From contig NZ_BDGT01000040.1 in assembly GCF_001748285.1 (NCBI RefSeq), positions 1 to 50,504 of the forward strand: a stretch of 50,504 nt of DNA, given 5' to 3'. The DNA is from Thermogemmatispora onikobensis. Lineage in GTDB: Bacteria > Chloroflexota > Ktedonobacteria > Ktedonobacterales > Ktedonobacteraceae. Below are positions 7,963 through 15,911 of the stretch, in pieces. Position 1 is the stretch's first letter, and every line of letters begins with the position of its first letter. The translations under genes were made by a program, and so were the position numbers. The notes below the pieces were generated by a model, which saw nothing but the letters and a program-made list of their open reading frames with translations, ran no database searches and was not told where the DNA came from.

Positions 7963-8912
7963 GTCGGTGTAAACTCCACGATCATGTTTGCATAATCATC
8001 GGCCACGTAGATATGGTCATGTTGGTCGATGACCAGTCCCTGTGGCTCGATGAAGCCCTGGCTCGCCAGCGTTTCACGCTGGCCGGTAGCTGGCTGCAAG
8101 CGGATCAGCGCGTGCACGGCTGGTGCCAGATCTATCACCAGCAGGTTGCCGTGCCCATCCCAGGCCACATCGTCCGGCATGCCGAAGCCGCCGAAGCGAA
8201 CCTTGTGTCCGTTGGGGCTGATGCGCCAGACCGCCTGCCCACATTCATCAGCCACATAGACGTTGCCCGCCCCATCAACAGTGGCCCCGACCGGGCGCGC
8301 GATGCCGCTCGCCAGTGGCTGCAGTGTGCGGCCATCCAGGCTCATGCGATAGACCTCGCCGGTGGGGCTATCTGGTACAATCAGGGTCTGGGTTGTGCGA
8401 TCGAAAGCAATGCCATCGATCCCTGCTTTGCACGGCTGGCTGCCCGGTGTGCCTGGCAGAGTACGCAAGACCAGTGGCATCTGCGCCCCCGGCATCAACA
8501 ACAGCAGGCGGTTGGTGCGCTGTTCCGCTATGATGATTGTACCATTCTGGAGCACAACCAGCCCTTCTGGCGCCGCCAGGCCGCGCGCGAGCACGCTCAC
8601 TGTGCCATCGCGATTAAGACGGTTGATGGTGCCGTTATAGGCGTCGCTGAAGAAGAGGTTGCCTTGCGTATCAAGGGCAAGGTCATCGGGTCTGCCATAA
8701 CCGCGCAGGAGGAGATGGCTGCGGTAGTGGTGCGCCGCTCCCGCCGTGCCGCTGGCACTGGGGGGGGCGCTGGCTGTGCTGGTTGGCGATGGCGTAGGGA
8801 CGGTGCGAGCTGAAGATGAGGGAATGGCGGAGCCGGCGCTGCCACAGGCGCTCAAGATGAGCAGGCAGAGGAGCAACGCCGAAAGAATCCTCGAATGCTC
8901 GCTTCGCAGCAT
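7959..8912 (-). CDS. NHL/SMP-30-like beta-propeller lipoprotein
   Basis: Predicted extracytoplasmic lipoprotein of 317 residues. The signal peptide MLRSEHSRILSALLLCLLIL ends in a clean lipobox L-S-A-C (cleavage before Cys). A Ser/Pro/Thr-rich linker follows to about residue 60. Then come repeated six-bladed propeller motifs such as GRPDDLALDTQGNLFFSDAYNGTI, RPVGATVDGAGNVYVADECG and EPQGLVIDQHDHIYVADDYANMI. NHL/SMP-30 proteins include lactonases, esterases and binding scaffolds; the catalytic set cannot be judged here. Start chosen at 8912 (GGAAGG upstream). Its stop overlaps the start of the CoA-transferase alpha gene, an unusual partner for a surface lipoprotein. Confidence 0.82.
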   Translation of the reverse strand: MLRSEHSRILSALLLCLLILSACGSAGSAIPSSSARTVPTPSPTSTASAPPSASGTAGAAHHYRSHLLLRGYGRPDDLALDTQGNLFFSDAYNGTINRLNRDGTVSVLARGLAAPEGLVVLQNGTIIIAEQRTNRLLLLMPGAQMPLVLRTLPGTPGSQPCKAGIDGIAFDRTTQTLIVPDSPTGEVYRMSLDGRTLQPLASGIARPVGATVDGAGNVYVADECGQAVWRISPNGHKVRFGGFGMPDDVAWDGHGNLLVIDLAPAVHALIRLQPATGQRETLASQGFIEPQGLVIDQHDHIYVADDYANMIVEFTPT

Positions 8913-9184
8913 AGCATATCCTTCCCGAAAAACCCCGATAGTGTGATCAGCCGATTGGGAGTCAGCGGCTGCCGGGGGCCTGATCTGGAGGAACAGGCAA
9001 ACCCTGGCAGGAAACTGGCCGTTGCTGACAGGGCTGGCCAGGTGCTGTCTCTCCTGCCATCGTATCACAAGCGGGCGTCTTGAGGGAAATCAGGATCGGA
9101 AAGCGACTGCCACCCTTCCCGGAGCGACGAGCAGGACCGCGCCCACTCGCTGGCTGCCGCTCCGCCACTGCCGAGCGCGCTCAC

Positions 9185-10033
9185 TCAGGCATTCACAGGC
9201 GCGACTTCCTCAATCAAGTGGTGCAGCGTTTTGAGTGGGACCCCTGTGCCTTTGGTACCCGCGCGCCTGGTCATCACCAGCTCGGCGGCGATGCTGAGCG
9301 CGATCTCTTGGGGAGTGACAGCACCAATATCCAGGCCGATAGGCGTGTGTACCTGCTCAAGGCGCTCGCGAGGGATGCCTGCCTTGAGCAAATTGCGAAA
9401 GATGTTGCGGATTTTGCCGGCACTGCCGATCATACCCACATAGGCAGCCTCGCTTTCCACTGCGGCGCGCAGGGCCTCCTCGTCAAGCCGGTGCCCGCGG
9501 GTGACAATGACTACCCAGGTTGAGGCGTCCGGTCGCAGCTCTCGAATGGTCTGAGCGATGTCTCCGAAGACGAGCTGGACGCGCTCGCCAAAGGTACGCG
9601 GGTCTGCCAGATCACGACGGTCGTCTATTACCACAATGCGAAAGTCGAGGTCGGCGGCGAAGCGCGCTAGCGCCTGAGCCACATGGCCGGCCCCGGCAAT
9701 GATCAGTCGTGGCTCCGGCGAGATGGCCTCGACAAAGACTTCCAGGGTTGCGCCACAGCTGCCGACGGCTTCGTCGGGGTCGATGTGAATGTGAGTGAGG
9801 AACGAGCGCCCTTCCTGGAGAGCCTGCTGCATGGCTTTGATGGCCTGCTCGTCGGCGCGCCCTCCGCCAAAGCTGCCGCTAGCGCTGCCATCGGCATGGA
9901 GCAGCATGCGGACCCCGATATCGCAGGGTGCGGCTCCGATGGTCTTGACCACAGTGGCAATGCCAACGCGCTCGCCTCGTCGCAGCGCTGCTTGAATGGC
10001 CTCGTAGACGGCTGTGGGGCTAATGGCACTCAT
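9185..10033 (-). CDS. XdhC/CoxI-family protein
   Basis: XdhC proteins bind molybdenum cofactor, help sulfurate it and hand it to xanthine dehydrogenase-family enzymes. Seen: an N-terminal XdhC/CoxI segment (AALRRGERVGIATVVKTIGAAP, then GSASGSFGGGRADEQAI where the family normally has a GGG-x-x-E motif), a central Rossmann-like RLIIAGAGHVAQALARFAADLDF, and a C-terminal half with VVIVTRGHRLDEEALRAAV, YVGMIGSAGKI and HTPIGLDIGAVTPQEIALSIAAELV. It has 282 residues, within the normal range. No xdhA, xdhB or coxL gene is in the window, so it is an orphan here; the client enzyme is unknown. A gap of 272 nt separates it from the lipoprotein gene downstream. Confidence 0.88.
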   Translation of the reverse strand: MSAISPTAVYEAIQAALRRGERVGIATVVKTIGAAPCDIGVRMLLHADGSASGSFGGGRADEQAIKAMQQALQEGRSFLTHIHIDPDEAVGSCGATLEVFVEAISPEPRLIIAGAGHVAQALARFAADLDFRIVVIDDRRDLADPRTFGERVQLVFGDIAQTIRELRPDASTWVVIVTRGHRLDEEALRAAVESEAAYVGMIGSAGKIRNIFRNLLKAGIPRERLEQVHTPIGLDIGAVTPQEIALSIAAELVMTRRAGTKGTGVPLKTLHHLIEEVAPVNA

Positions 10034-10078
10034 GATGCTTCCCGTCCTCTGTCTGTTGCTCTCTGCGTGCTTCCCCTA

Positions 10079-10113
10079 CTCAATGATTGAGCAGGACACT
10101 CTTCATTATAACA
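10079..10113 (-). promoter_or_regulatory. promoter of the xdhC-like gene with dyad at the start site
   Basis: On the minus strand TGT-TATAAT (10105-10113) is a perfect extended -10; the -35 is poor. The start is expected near 10098. A perfect dyad CTCAAT-G-ATTGAG spans 10079-10091, just inside the transcript. It is divergent from the strong plus-strand promoter at 10137. Confidence 0.55.
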
Positions 10114-10136
10114 CAGGAAAATTGCCGTCTCCTTGC

Positions 10137-10165
10137 TTGACAGGCCGGTGCTGTTCACGTATAGT
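10137..10165 (+). promoter_or_regulatory. near-consensus sigma-70 promoter of an unexplained transcript
   Basis: TTGACA (10137-10142), exact 17-nt spacer, TATAGT (10160-10165). It is one of the two best promoter matches in the window. No recognised gene lies within the next 600 nt on this strand. Confidence 0.75.
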
Positions 10166-10178
10166 GAGTAGAACAAGA

Positions 10179-10191
10179 GTCACAGTGTGAC
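10179..10191. promoter_or_regulatory. operator-like palindrome after the 10137 promoter
   Basis: GTCACA-G-TGTGAC, a perfect 13-nt palindrome about 7 nt after the predicted start site, where a repressor or a 5' stem could act. Confidence 0.5.
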
Positions 10192-10342
10192 AGAGGTGTA
10201 GAGGCGCGGGTTAAGAGGGGTAACCTGGGAGGGAGCCTGGCCTAGATGGCAGGTCTGCTGTGGTCATGACCTACTGGCTGTTCTCTCTCTTGCCCTCCAC
10301 AAGGTCTTGGGGACCCATAATAGTGGTGAGCTTCGTCCCGAG

Positions 10343-10471
10343 ATGCTTCAGAAGAGTCTACGCTTGGCCTATGAATATTGCTATTTCTTGAAAACGCAGC
10401 TCTACCAGCGTCTACGGCTCTGGGAGCAGCATCATCCCGGCTTCACGCTCTTCCTGCCAGCCGACGAATAA
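10343..10471 (+). CDS. possible small protein, 42 residues
   Basis: An ATG-started frame reads MLQKSLRLAYEYCYFLKT, then a Tyr/Gln/Arg/Leu-rich part, and ends HHPGFTLFLPADE before TAA. The composition (amphipathic, Tyr, Gln, Leu and Arg rich) resembles a short helical protein and not the low-complexity junk of GC-rich shadow frames. The frame stays open upstream to about 10200, so the start is uncertain. The ribosome-binding site is weak (GGTGAG, about 14 nt upstream). It lies about 170 nt after the strong promoter at 10137 and resembles in style the 67-residue protein downstream of the annealing-protein gene. I do not recognise it. The transcript could instead be non-coding. Confidence 0.3.
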   Translation: MLQKSLRLAYEYCYFLKTQLYQRLRLWEQHHPGFTLFLPADE

Positions 10472-10486
10472 TTCTCCTTGGCTCGA

Positions 10487-10501
10487 AAAAGATCATCTTT
10501 T
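10487..10501. promoter_or_regulatory. palindrome AAAAGAT-C-ATCTTTT
   Basis: A perfect 15-nt dyad 15 nt after the small ORF. The right arm ends in TTTT, so it might act as a weak terminator for the 10137 transcript or as a protein-binding site. Confidence 0.35.
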
Positions 10502-10614
10502 GTCCTCTCTTGATCAAAATGCCCTTCCACTTTGACCCTCTCCTCTTGGAACGATTCTTTGGAGCACCTGATCTGGCCGCTGGGCACCCCTCTCTCGCTA
10601 AGCAAGCAGCTAGC

Positions 10615-10643
10615 TTGACAGAGGCTCCTCTGCCGGGTACAAT
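10615..10643 (+). promoter_or_regulatory. near-consensus sigma-70 promoter of the annealing-protein operon
   Basis: TTGACA (10615-10620), 17-nt spacer, TACAAT (10638-10643). Predicted start is near 10650, giving a leader of about 175 nt before the coding start. Confidence 0.8.
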
Positions 10644-10644
10644 A

Positions 10645-10662
10645 CTAGAACATAAATTCTAG
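10645..10662. promoter_or_regulatory. LexA/SOS-box-like operator over the start site
   Basis: Perfect dyad CTAGAA-N6-TTCTAG. Its core AGAAC-ATAA-ATTCT differs at one base from the Gram-positive-type SOS box pattern AGAAC-N4-GTTCT. It covers the predicted +1, an ideal repressor site. A second small dyad AGATC-TG-GATCT overlaps its right edge (10661-10672). Assignment to LexA is inference from the pattern and from the function of the downstream gene. Confidence 0.5.
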
Positions 10663-10825
10663 ATCTGGATCTCCTGAGCAGTCGAGCTACGGGTGCTCGT
10701 GAAGTGCCTGGGCGACTCGGCTCGCTCTCACCGCAACGATTTGCACAGCGTCCGGCGAGGTCGTTCAAGGAGGCCAGCCAGTCAGGCGCAGGGCGAGGAA
10801 CAGTCAGAAAGAGGAGACATTGTCT

Positions 10826-11644
10826 ATGACATCTCTTGGTGAGCACTCTCATTCCCAGAGCCGTGAGGAGCAGCGTCCACGTTTCAACCCAAGCGAGCAC
10901 CTGCTGCAGATCAGAAGCGGCAATCGTGGCGAGCTGCGCGACTACCTGCCTGTCCAGTGGCGGCTCGTCTGGTTTCGTGAACTCTGTCCCCAGGGGACCA
11001 TTGAAACCGAGATGGTGCACCTGGATCTGGAGCGTGAGACCGAGGAGGAGTATTACGGCTACAACAGTGAGACCCGGCGCAACGAAAAGATGGTTCGCCG
11101 GGCCAGGGGTTTTGTCATCTTCCGTGCCGTTGTCAGGGATGGCAAGGGAGGCGTTGCCACAGGTACTAAGTCAGAGAAGGCCGCCAGCTTTCCCGATTTC
11201 ATCGAGAAGGCTGAGACGGGCGCCATTGGGCGCGCCCTTGCCGCGCTCGGTTTCGGAACCCAGTTTGCCCCGGAGCTGGATGAAGAGCATCGTATCGTCG
11301 ACAGTCCCGTCGAACGGGCTGCTCCCCACTCTACAGGCGAGCACGCCCCGGAGGCCACGGCGGCCTCTGAGCCGGAGGCTGCCTCCTCCAACGCGCGCGG
11401 GGCTGCCGTCCCTGCTGTTTCCCCATCTCGCCAGCGCACCTCACCGCGATCGGGCAACGGCAGCGACAGCGAGCACGGCCCAATCACCGACCAGCAGCTC
11501 GCCAGCATCCGCAAGCTCTGCGATACTCTCGGCAAGTCGGAGCCAAATGACCTGGCTTCCTGGAACTACGCGGCGGCCCGGGAGCTGATTCTGCAGCTGA
11601 GCCGCGAATATCGCCAGCGCAACGAAAGTCGTAAAGCTTCCTAG
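10826..11644 (+). CDS. Rad52/DdrA-like single-strand annealing protein
   Basis: Resembles the Rad52/Rad22/DdrA group that binds ssDNA ends and anneals complementary strands. The core occupies about residues 20-155: RDYLPVQWRLVWFREL, then TIETEMVHLDLER, GFVIFRAVVRDGKGGVATGTKSEKA, and the hallmark FIEKAETGAIGRALAALGFG. A disordered Ser/Pro/Ala linker (about 160-225) leads to a C-terminal helical segment ITDQQLASIRKLCDTLGK, a tail module also seen on phage and bacterial annealing proteins. ATG at 10826 is 9 nt after GAGGAG; a TTG 6 nt earlier is too close to it. A strong promoter and LexA-like box precede it, and a small ORF follows 28 nt later. No phage gene is nearby. I could not test the family assignment by search. 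Confidence 0.75.
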   Translation: MTSLGEHSHSQSREEQRPRFNPSEHLLQIRSGNRGELRDYLPVQWRLVWFRELCPQGTIETEMVHLDLERETEEEYYGYNSETRRNEKMVRRARGFVIFRAVVRDGKGGVATGTKSEKAASFPDFIEKAETGAIGRALAALGFGTQFAPELDEEHRIVDSPVERAAPHSTGEHAPEATAASEPEAASSNARGAAVPAVSPSRQRTSPRSGNGSDSEHGPITDQQLASIRKLCDTLGKSEPNDLASWNYAAARELILQLSREYRQRNESRKAS

Positions 11645-11660
11645 CGTACACGTACACTAG
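11641..11660. repeat. imperfect dyad at the annealing-protein stop codon
   Basis: CTAGCGTAC-AC-GTACACTAG, nine positions per arm with one mismatch, spanning the TAG stop. It may modulate expression of the downstream small gene. Confidence 0.4.
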
Positions 11661-11672
11661 CGAGGATTGCTC

Positions 11673-11876
11673 ATGTCCTTTAAGCAACTGCAGTATGCCG
11701 AAAAGCGCATGCACAGGCTCTGGCACGATATGGTCGTGGCCGACGAGCGCGGCGCCTCACCCATCGAGCTAGAGCGCCTCTATGATGCCTACTTGCAAGC
11801 TCTTCAGAGCTACCTGCGCTGCTACGAAACCTACCGCCAGGAGTCAGGTGGGATTGACATTCATCGCTGCGCCTGA
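11673..11876 (+). CDS. small helical protein downstream of the annealing protein
   Basis: 67 residues beginning MSFKQLQYAEKRMHRLWHDM and ending SGGIDIHRCA. It is largely helical by composition, with two amphipathic stretches separated by ADERGASPIE and a Tyr/Arg-rich second helix (LERLYDAYLQALQSYLRCYETYRQ). ATG has GAGG 7 nt upstream; the gene starts 28 nt after the annealing-protein stop with no promoter between, so the two should be co-transcribed. I do not recognise the family. By position it may be a partner or regulator of the annealing protein, as small accessory proteins often accompany recombinases; that is inference. Confidence 0.62.
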   Translation: MSFKQLQYAEKRMHRLWHDMVVADERGASPIELERLYDAYLQALQSYLRCYETYRQESGGIDIHRCA

Positions 11877-11887
11877 AAACAGAGAGC

Positions 11888-11979
11888 GCCCAGGCCACCA
11901 TTGCCGCCTCCCTCCCTATCCTGATAGGCAGCAGAGAGAGGAGGCGGCAACGCAGAGCACACGAGACGGTGGCCTGGGC
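11888..11979. terminator. three-tier hairpin between convergent genes
   Basis: Outer stem GCCCAGGCCACC (11888-11899) pairs perfectly with GGTGGCCTGGGC (11968-11979). The middle stem TTGCCGCCTCC (11901-11911) pairs with GGAGGCGGCAA (11940-11950). The apex is CTATC-CT-GATAG (11916-11927). There is no U-tract on either side. It probably terminates both converging transcripts, or acts as a stable RNA element. Confidence 0.55.
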
Positions 11980-12042
11980 CTCCTCGGGCCAGACCACACA
12001 CACACTCTCTGTCTGTCTCAGGGCGGCAACCTGAGGCCGAAG

Positions 12043-12945
12043 CTAGGCGCGTGTTGACAGAGAGGACAGGAAGTCTCGAATGGCCCGCGCCACAGCCTCT
12101 GGCGCATCGAAGAGTACCAGATGGCCGGCCTGGGGAATAATGATCAACTGCGAACCCGGGACCTCCCGATGCAGACGCTGGGCATCCTTCACGGGAAACT
12201 GCCGATCTTCCTCCCCCCAGATGATCAACACAGGCTTTCCCACACGCGGCAGATCACTGGCCACCGAATTAACATAAGAGGGGATCAGGTTACGGATGTG
12301 CTGATAAAGGACTTCCTTGTGCAGCTCGCTATTCCAATGGTTCACGAAGTCATCGAGCATCTGCTGCTTAAACTGCTCAGGCCGCGTTGATGCGGCGGGC
12401 AGAGCGGCGCGCAGATCGCGCAGCACATCCTCAGCGCTGGCGCGCTTAGGAGCATCGTACTCCTGGCGCTCCTTCATTTGTGGCAGCGGCCAATCCTCGG
12501 CAAAGGCATGCAAATAGCAGACCGTGTCGATCAGCACCAGACCCGCCACACGCTCGCGACTCAGGCGGGTCGCTAGAATCTGAGCCACGCCGCCGCCGAG
12601 GCCGTGGCCCACCAGCACCACATTAGTCAACTGGAGGGCTTCCAGGAACATCGCCAGGTAGTCAGCGTGGCCCCAGACCGAGGTATCAGCCGGCCAGGGA
12701 TGATCAGAGAGGCCGTGGCCCAGCAGGTCCAGCACATAGATCGCGCGCCCGCTGCTGGTCAAGAGGGGGATCACCTCGCGCCAGGCGAAGGCCCCCGCCA
12801 GCACATCATGGAGCAGGACCAGCGCCCCATCGGTGCCATGCTCGGCCCCGTAGACATAGTAGGTCACATTATAATGGATCAGGCGGATCGTGCGCCGTTC
12901 ACCGGCGCCTGCCACCCGTGGTAACTGTGCTGTACTCTGTGTCAT
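12043..12945 (-). CDS. alpha/beta-hydrolase fold protein lacking the nucleophile serine
   Basis: 300 residues with the complete fold pattern: strand and oxyanion region ALVLLHDVLAGAFAWREVIPLL, VLDLLGHGLSDHP, nucleophile elbow VLVGHGLGGGVAQ, cap region around residues 150-215, acid strand PVLIIWGEEDRQFPV, and histidine loop IIPQAGHLVLFDAPEA. The elbow reads G-H-G-L-G, so the usual nucleophile (Ser in GxSxG) is Gly115, codon GGC at 12601-12603. The oxyanion His-Gly is also changed to His-Asp. The acid and His remain. It may be a non-hydrolytic or pseudo-enzyme; some family members work without a serine nucleophile. ATG follows GAGGAAG. The gene is convergent with the annealing-protein operon and 54 nt from enolase, which lies upstream on the same strand. 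Confidence 0.85.
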   Translation of the reverse strand: MTQSTAQLPRVAGAGERRTIRLIHYNVTYYVYGAEHGTDGALVLLHDVLAGAFAWREVIPLLTSSGRAIYVLDLLGHGLSDHPWPADTSVWGHADYLAMFLEALQLTNVVLVGHGLGGGVAQILATRLSRERVAGLVLIDTVCYLHAFAEDWPLPQMKERQEYDAPKRASAEDVLRDLRAALPAASTRPEQFKQQMLDDFVNHWNSELHKEVLYQHIRNLIPSYVNSVASDLPRVGKPVLIIWGEEDRQFPVKDAQRLHREVPGSQLIIIPQAGHLVLFDAPEAVARAIRDFLSSLSTRA

Positions 12946-12999
12946 TGCTTCTTCCTCACTCTTCCGTGCGCTGCGAACGAGCGTCTCTGCATCGCCCCT

Positions 13000-14385
<1,386 letters not shown>

Positions 14386-14751
14386 AATCGATGATAGCGC
14401 GGCGTTGCCCATCATTGCCGGCTGTATTGTAACGCGCGCCGCTGGTCGTGGGCAAGCATTTTCTTGGCAGACAGACAGGCTGCCAGACAGGCAATCTATC
14501 AGGCGAGCGCGTAAATCACCTTCTGGCGGTCAAAATGACCGAAAGGCATGGGACGATTGGAATGCCCATCGCAAAGAAGAGGATAGAAAGAGCAGTTGAC
14601 CGATGAAGGAGCGTAGCGTAACCCAACATTAACAGCAGTTGCCGACCTGCCAGACCTGGCTGATCCCTTCCTCTTCTCCCCCGGTACCAGGGGAAGTCAA
14701 GGCAGGTATCCAGATCCAGGCCGGCCACTAGGTCAAGCAGTCAGAGAGGAC
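14386..14751. other. non-coding gap between enolase and hisC
   Basis: No convincing gene on either strand. It holds CAGACAGG-type short repeats near 14468-14492 and small dyads. No tRNA, riboswitch or terminator with a U-tract was recognised. Confidence 0.5.
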
Positions 14752-15894
14752 TCAGCCAGCGCCGTTAGCGCCGGATCGTGCTCTGCCAGGGCTCACCTCA
14801 GCCAGAGCGCGTGCCAGCAGATCGGTATGCTCTGGCAGGCCCACGGTTACCCGCAAGACATTCTGCAGGTATGGATGCTGGAAATAGCGCAGGAGAATGC
14901 CGTATGCCTCAACGCTGGCCCGAATGTCCTCCACCGTAATTTCCTCATCGCAGACGCGCGCCATAATAAAGTTCCCCTGGGAAGGGACCGGCGCCAGATA
15001 CGGCTGAGAGGCCAGGACCTGGAAGAGGCGTTCACGTTCCTGGATCAGGAGCTGCACGCGCTCCCAGACGCAATCGAGGTGGGCCAGCGTCTCTATAGCG
15101 GCGATGTGGCCGGCCAGATTCACCTCAAAGGGGCACTGAGCGCGCCGCAAGTAGCTGGCGATCCACTCAGGGAAGAGGCCGTAGCCGATGCGCAGTCCAG
15201 CCAGGCCAGCCCACTTACTGAAAGAGCGCAGCACCACCAGATTGGGGTACTCGGGCACCAGATGGGCTACGCCCCGTGGCTGCTGCGAGAACTCCACGTA
15301 GGCCTCATCGACGACAACAATGCGCCCTGTCTCCAACAAGCGCAGAATATCATCCTGGGCCACCAGATTCCCGGTTGGATTGTTGGGGGAACAGAGCACG
15401 ATCAGCTTCGTCTCGGGAGTCAAGGCTGAGAGGATAGCCTCGACATCGAGGTCGTAGGACTCTGTCCGCGGAACCTCGATCACGTAGGCGCCGCAGAGCG
15501 TCGTCACCGTCGTATAGAGTGTAAAGGTAGGGGGGCAGCAGATAATATTGTCCCCGACCGACAGGAAGACGTGCCAGAGCAGATTGATCAGTTCATTACT
15601 GCCGTGGCTGAGCACGATATAGCGCTCATCCAGGCCCGTGAAGGCGGCCAGGGCCCGCCGTAGAGCGGTGGAGTCGGTATCGGGATAATTGTTATAGTGG
15701 ACGTACCGCCCCAGAGCGGCGAGTACCGGCGGGATAGGGCCATACGGATTCTCGTTGCTATTGAGCTTAATCAGGCGCTCGATAGGAATACCAGTTCTTT
15801 GAGAGAAAGCCTCTAACGATTCTCCTGGTACATAGGGAGCAATACGTTCGATCTCTGGACGGACCTGAACAACACGCGAGGCATATGGTTGCAT
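14752..15894 (-). CDS. hisC: histidinol-phosphate aminotransferase
   Basis: PLP-dependent class I/II aminotransferase making histidinol phosphate from imidazole-acetol phosphate and glutamate. 380 residues. Seen: KLNSNENPYGPIP (HisC start signature), NNYPDTDSTALRRALAAF, GSNELINLLWHVFL, LCSPNNPTGNL, VVDEAYVEFS, and the PLP lysine in VLRSFSKWAGLAGLRIGYG. The C-terminal IRASVEAYGILLRYF is typical. No other his gene is in the window, and some such enzymes also act on tyrosine or phenylalanine precursors. The start is 17 nt after the upstream membrane-protein gene, so the two form an operon. The Shine-Dalgarno is weak (AGGATGG, about 13 nt away), consistent with re-initiation from the upstream gene. 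Confidence 0.9.
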   Translation of the reverse strand: MQPYASRVVQVRPEIERIAPYVPGESLEAFSQRTGIPIERLIKLNSNENPYGPIPPVLAALGRYVHYNNYPDTDSTALRRALAAFTGLDERYIVLSHGSNELINLLWHVFLSVGDNIICCPPTFTLYTTVTTLCGAYVIEVPRTESYDLDVEAILSALTPETKLIVLCSPNNPTGNLVAQDDILRLLETGRIVVVDEAYVEFSQQPRGVAHLVPEYPNLVVLRSFSKWAGLAGLRIGYGLFPEWIASYLRRAQCPFEVNLAGHIAAIETLAHLDCVWERVQLLIQERERLFQVLASQPYLAPVPSQGNFIMARVCDEEITVEDIRASVEAYGILLRYFQHPYLQNVLRVTVGLPEHTDLLARALAEVSPGRARSGANGAG

Positions 15895-15911
15895 GGGCTT
15901 ATATATCCATC

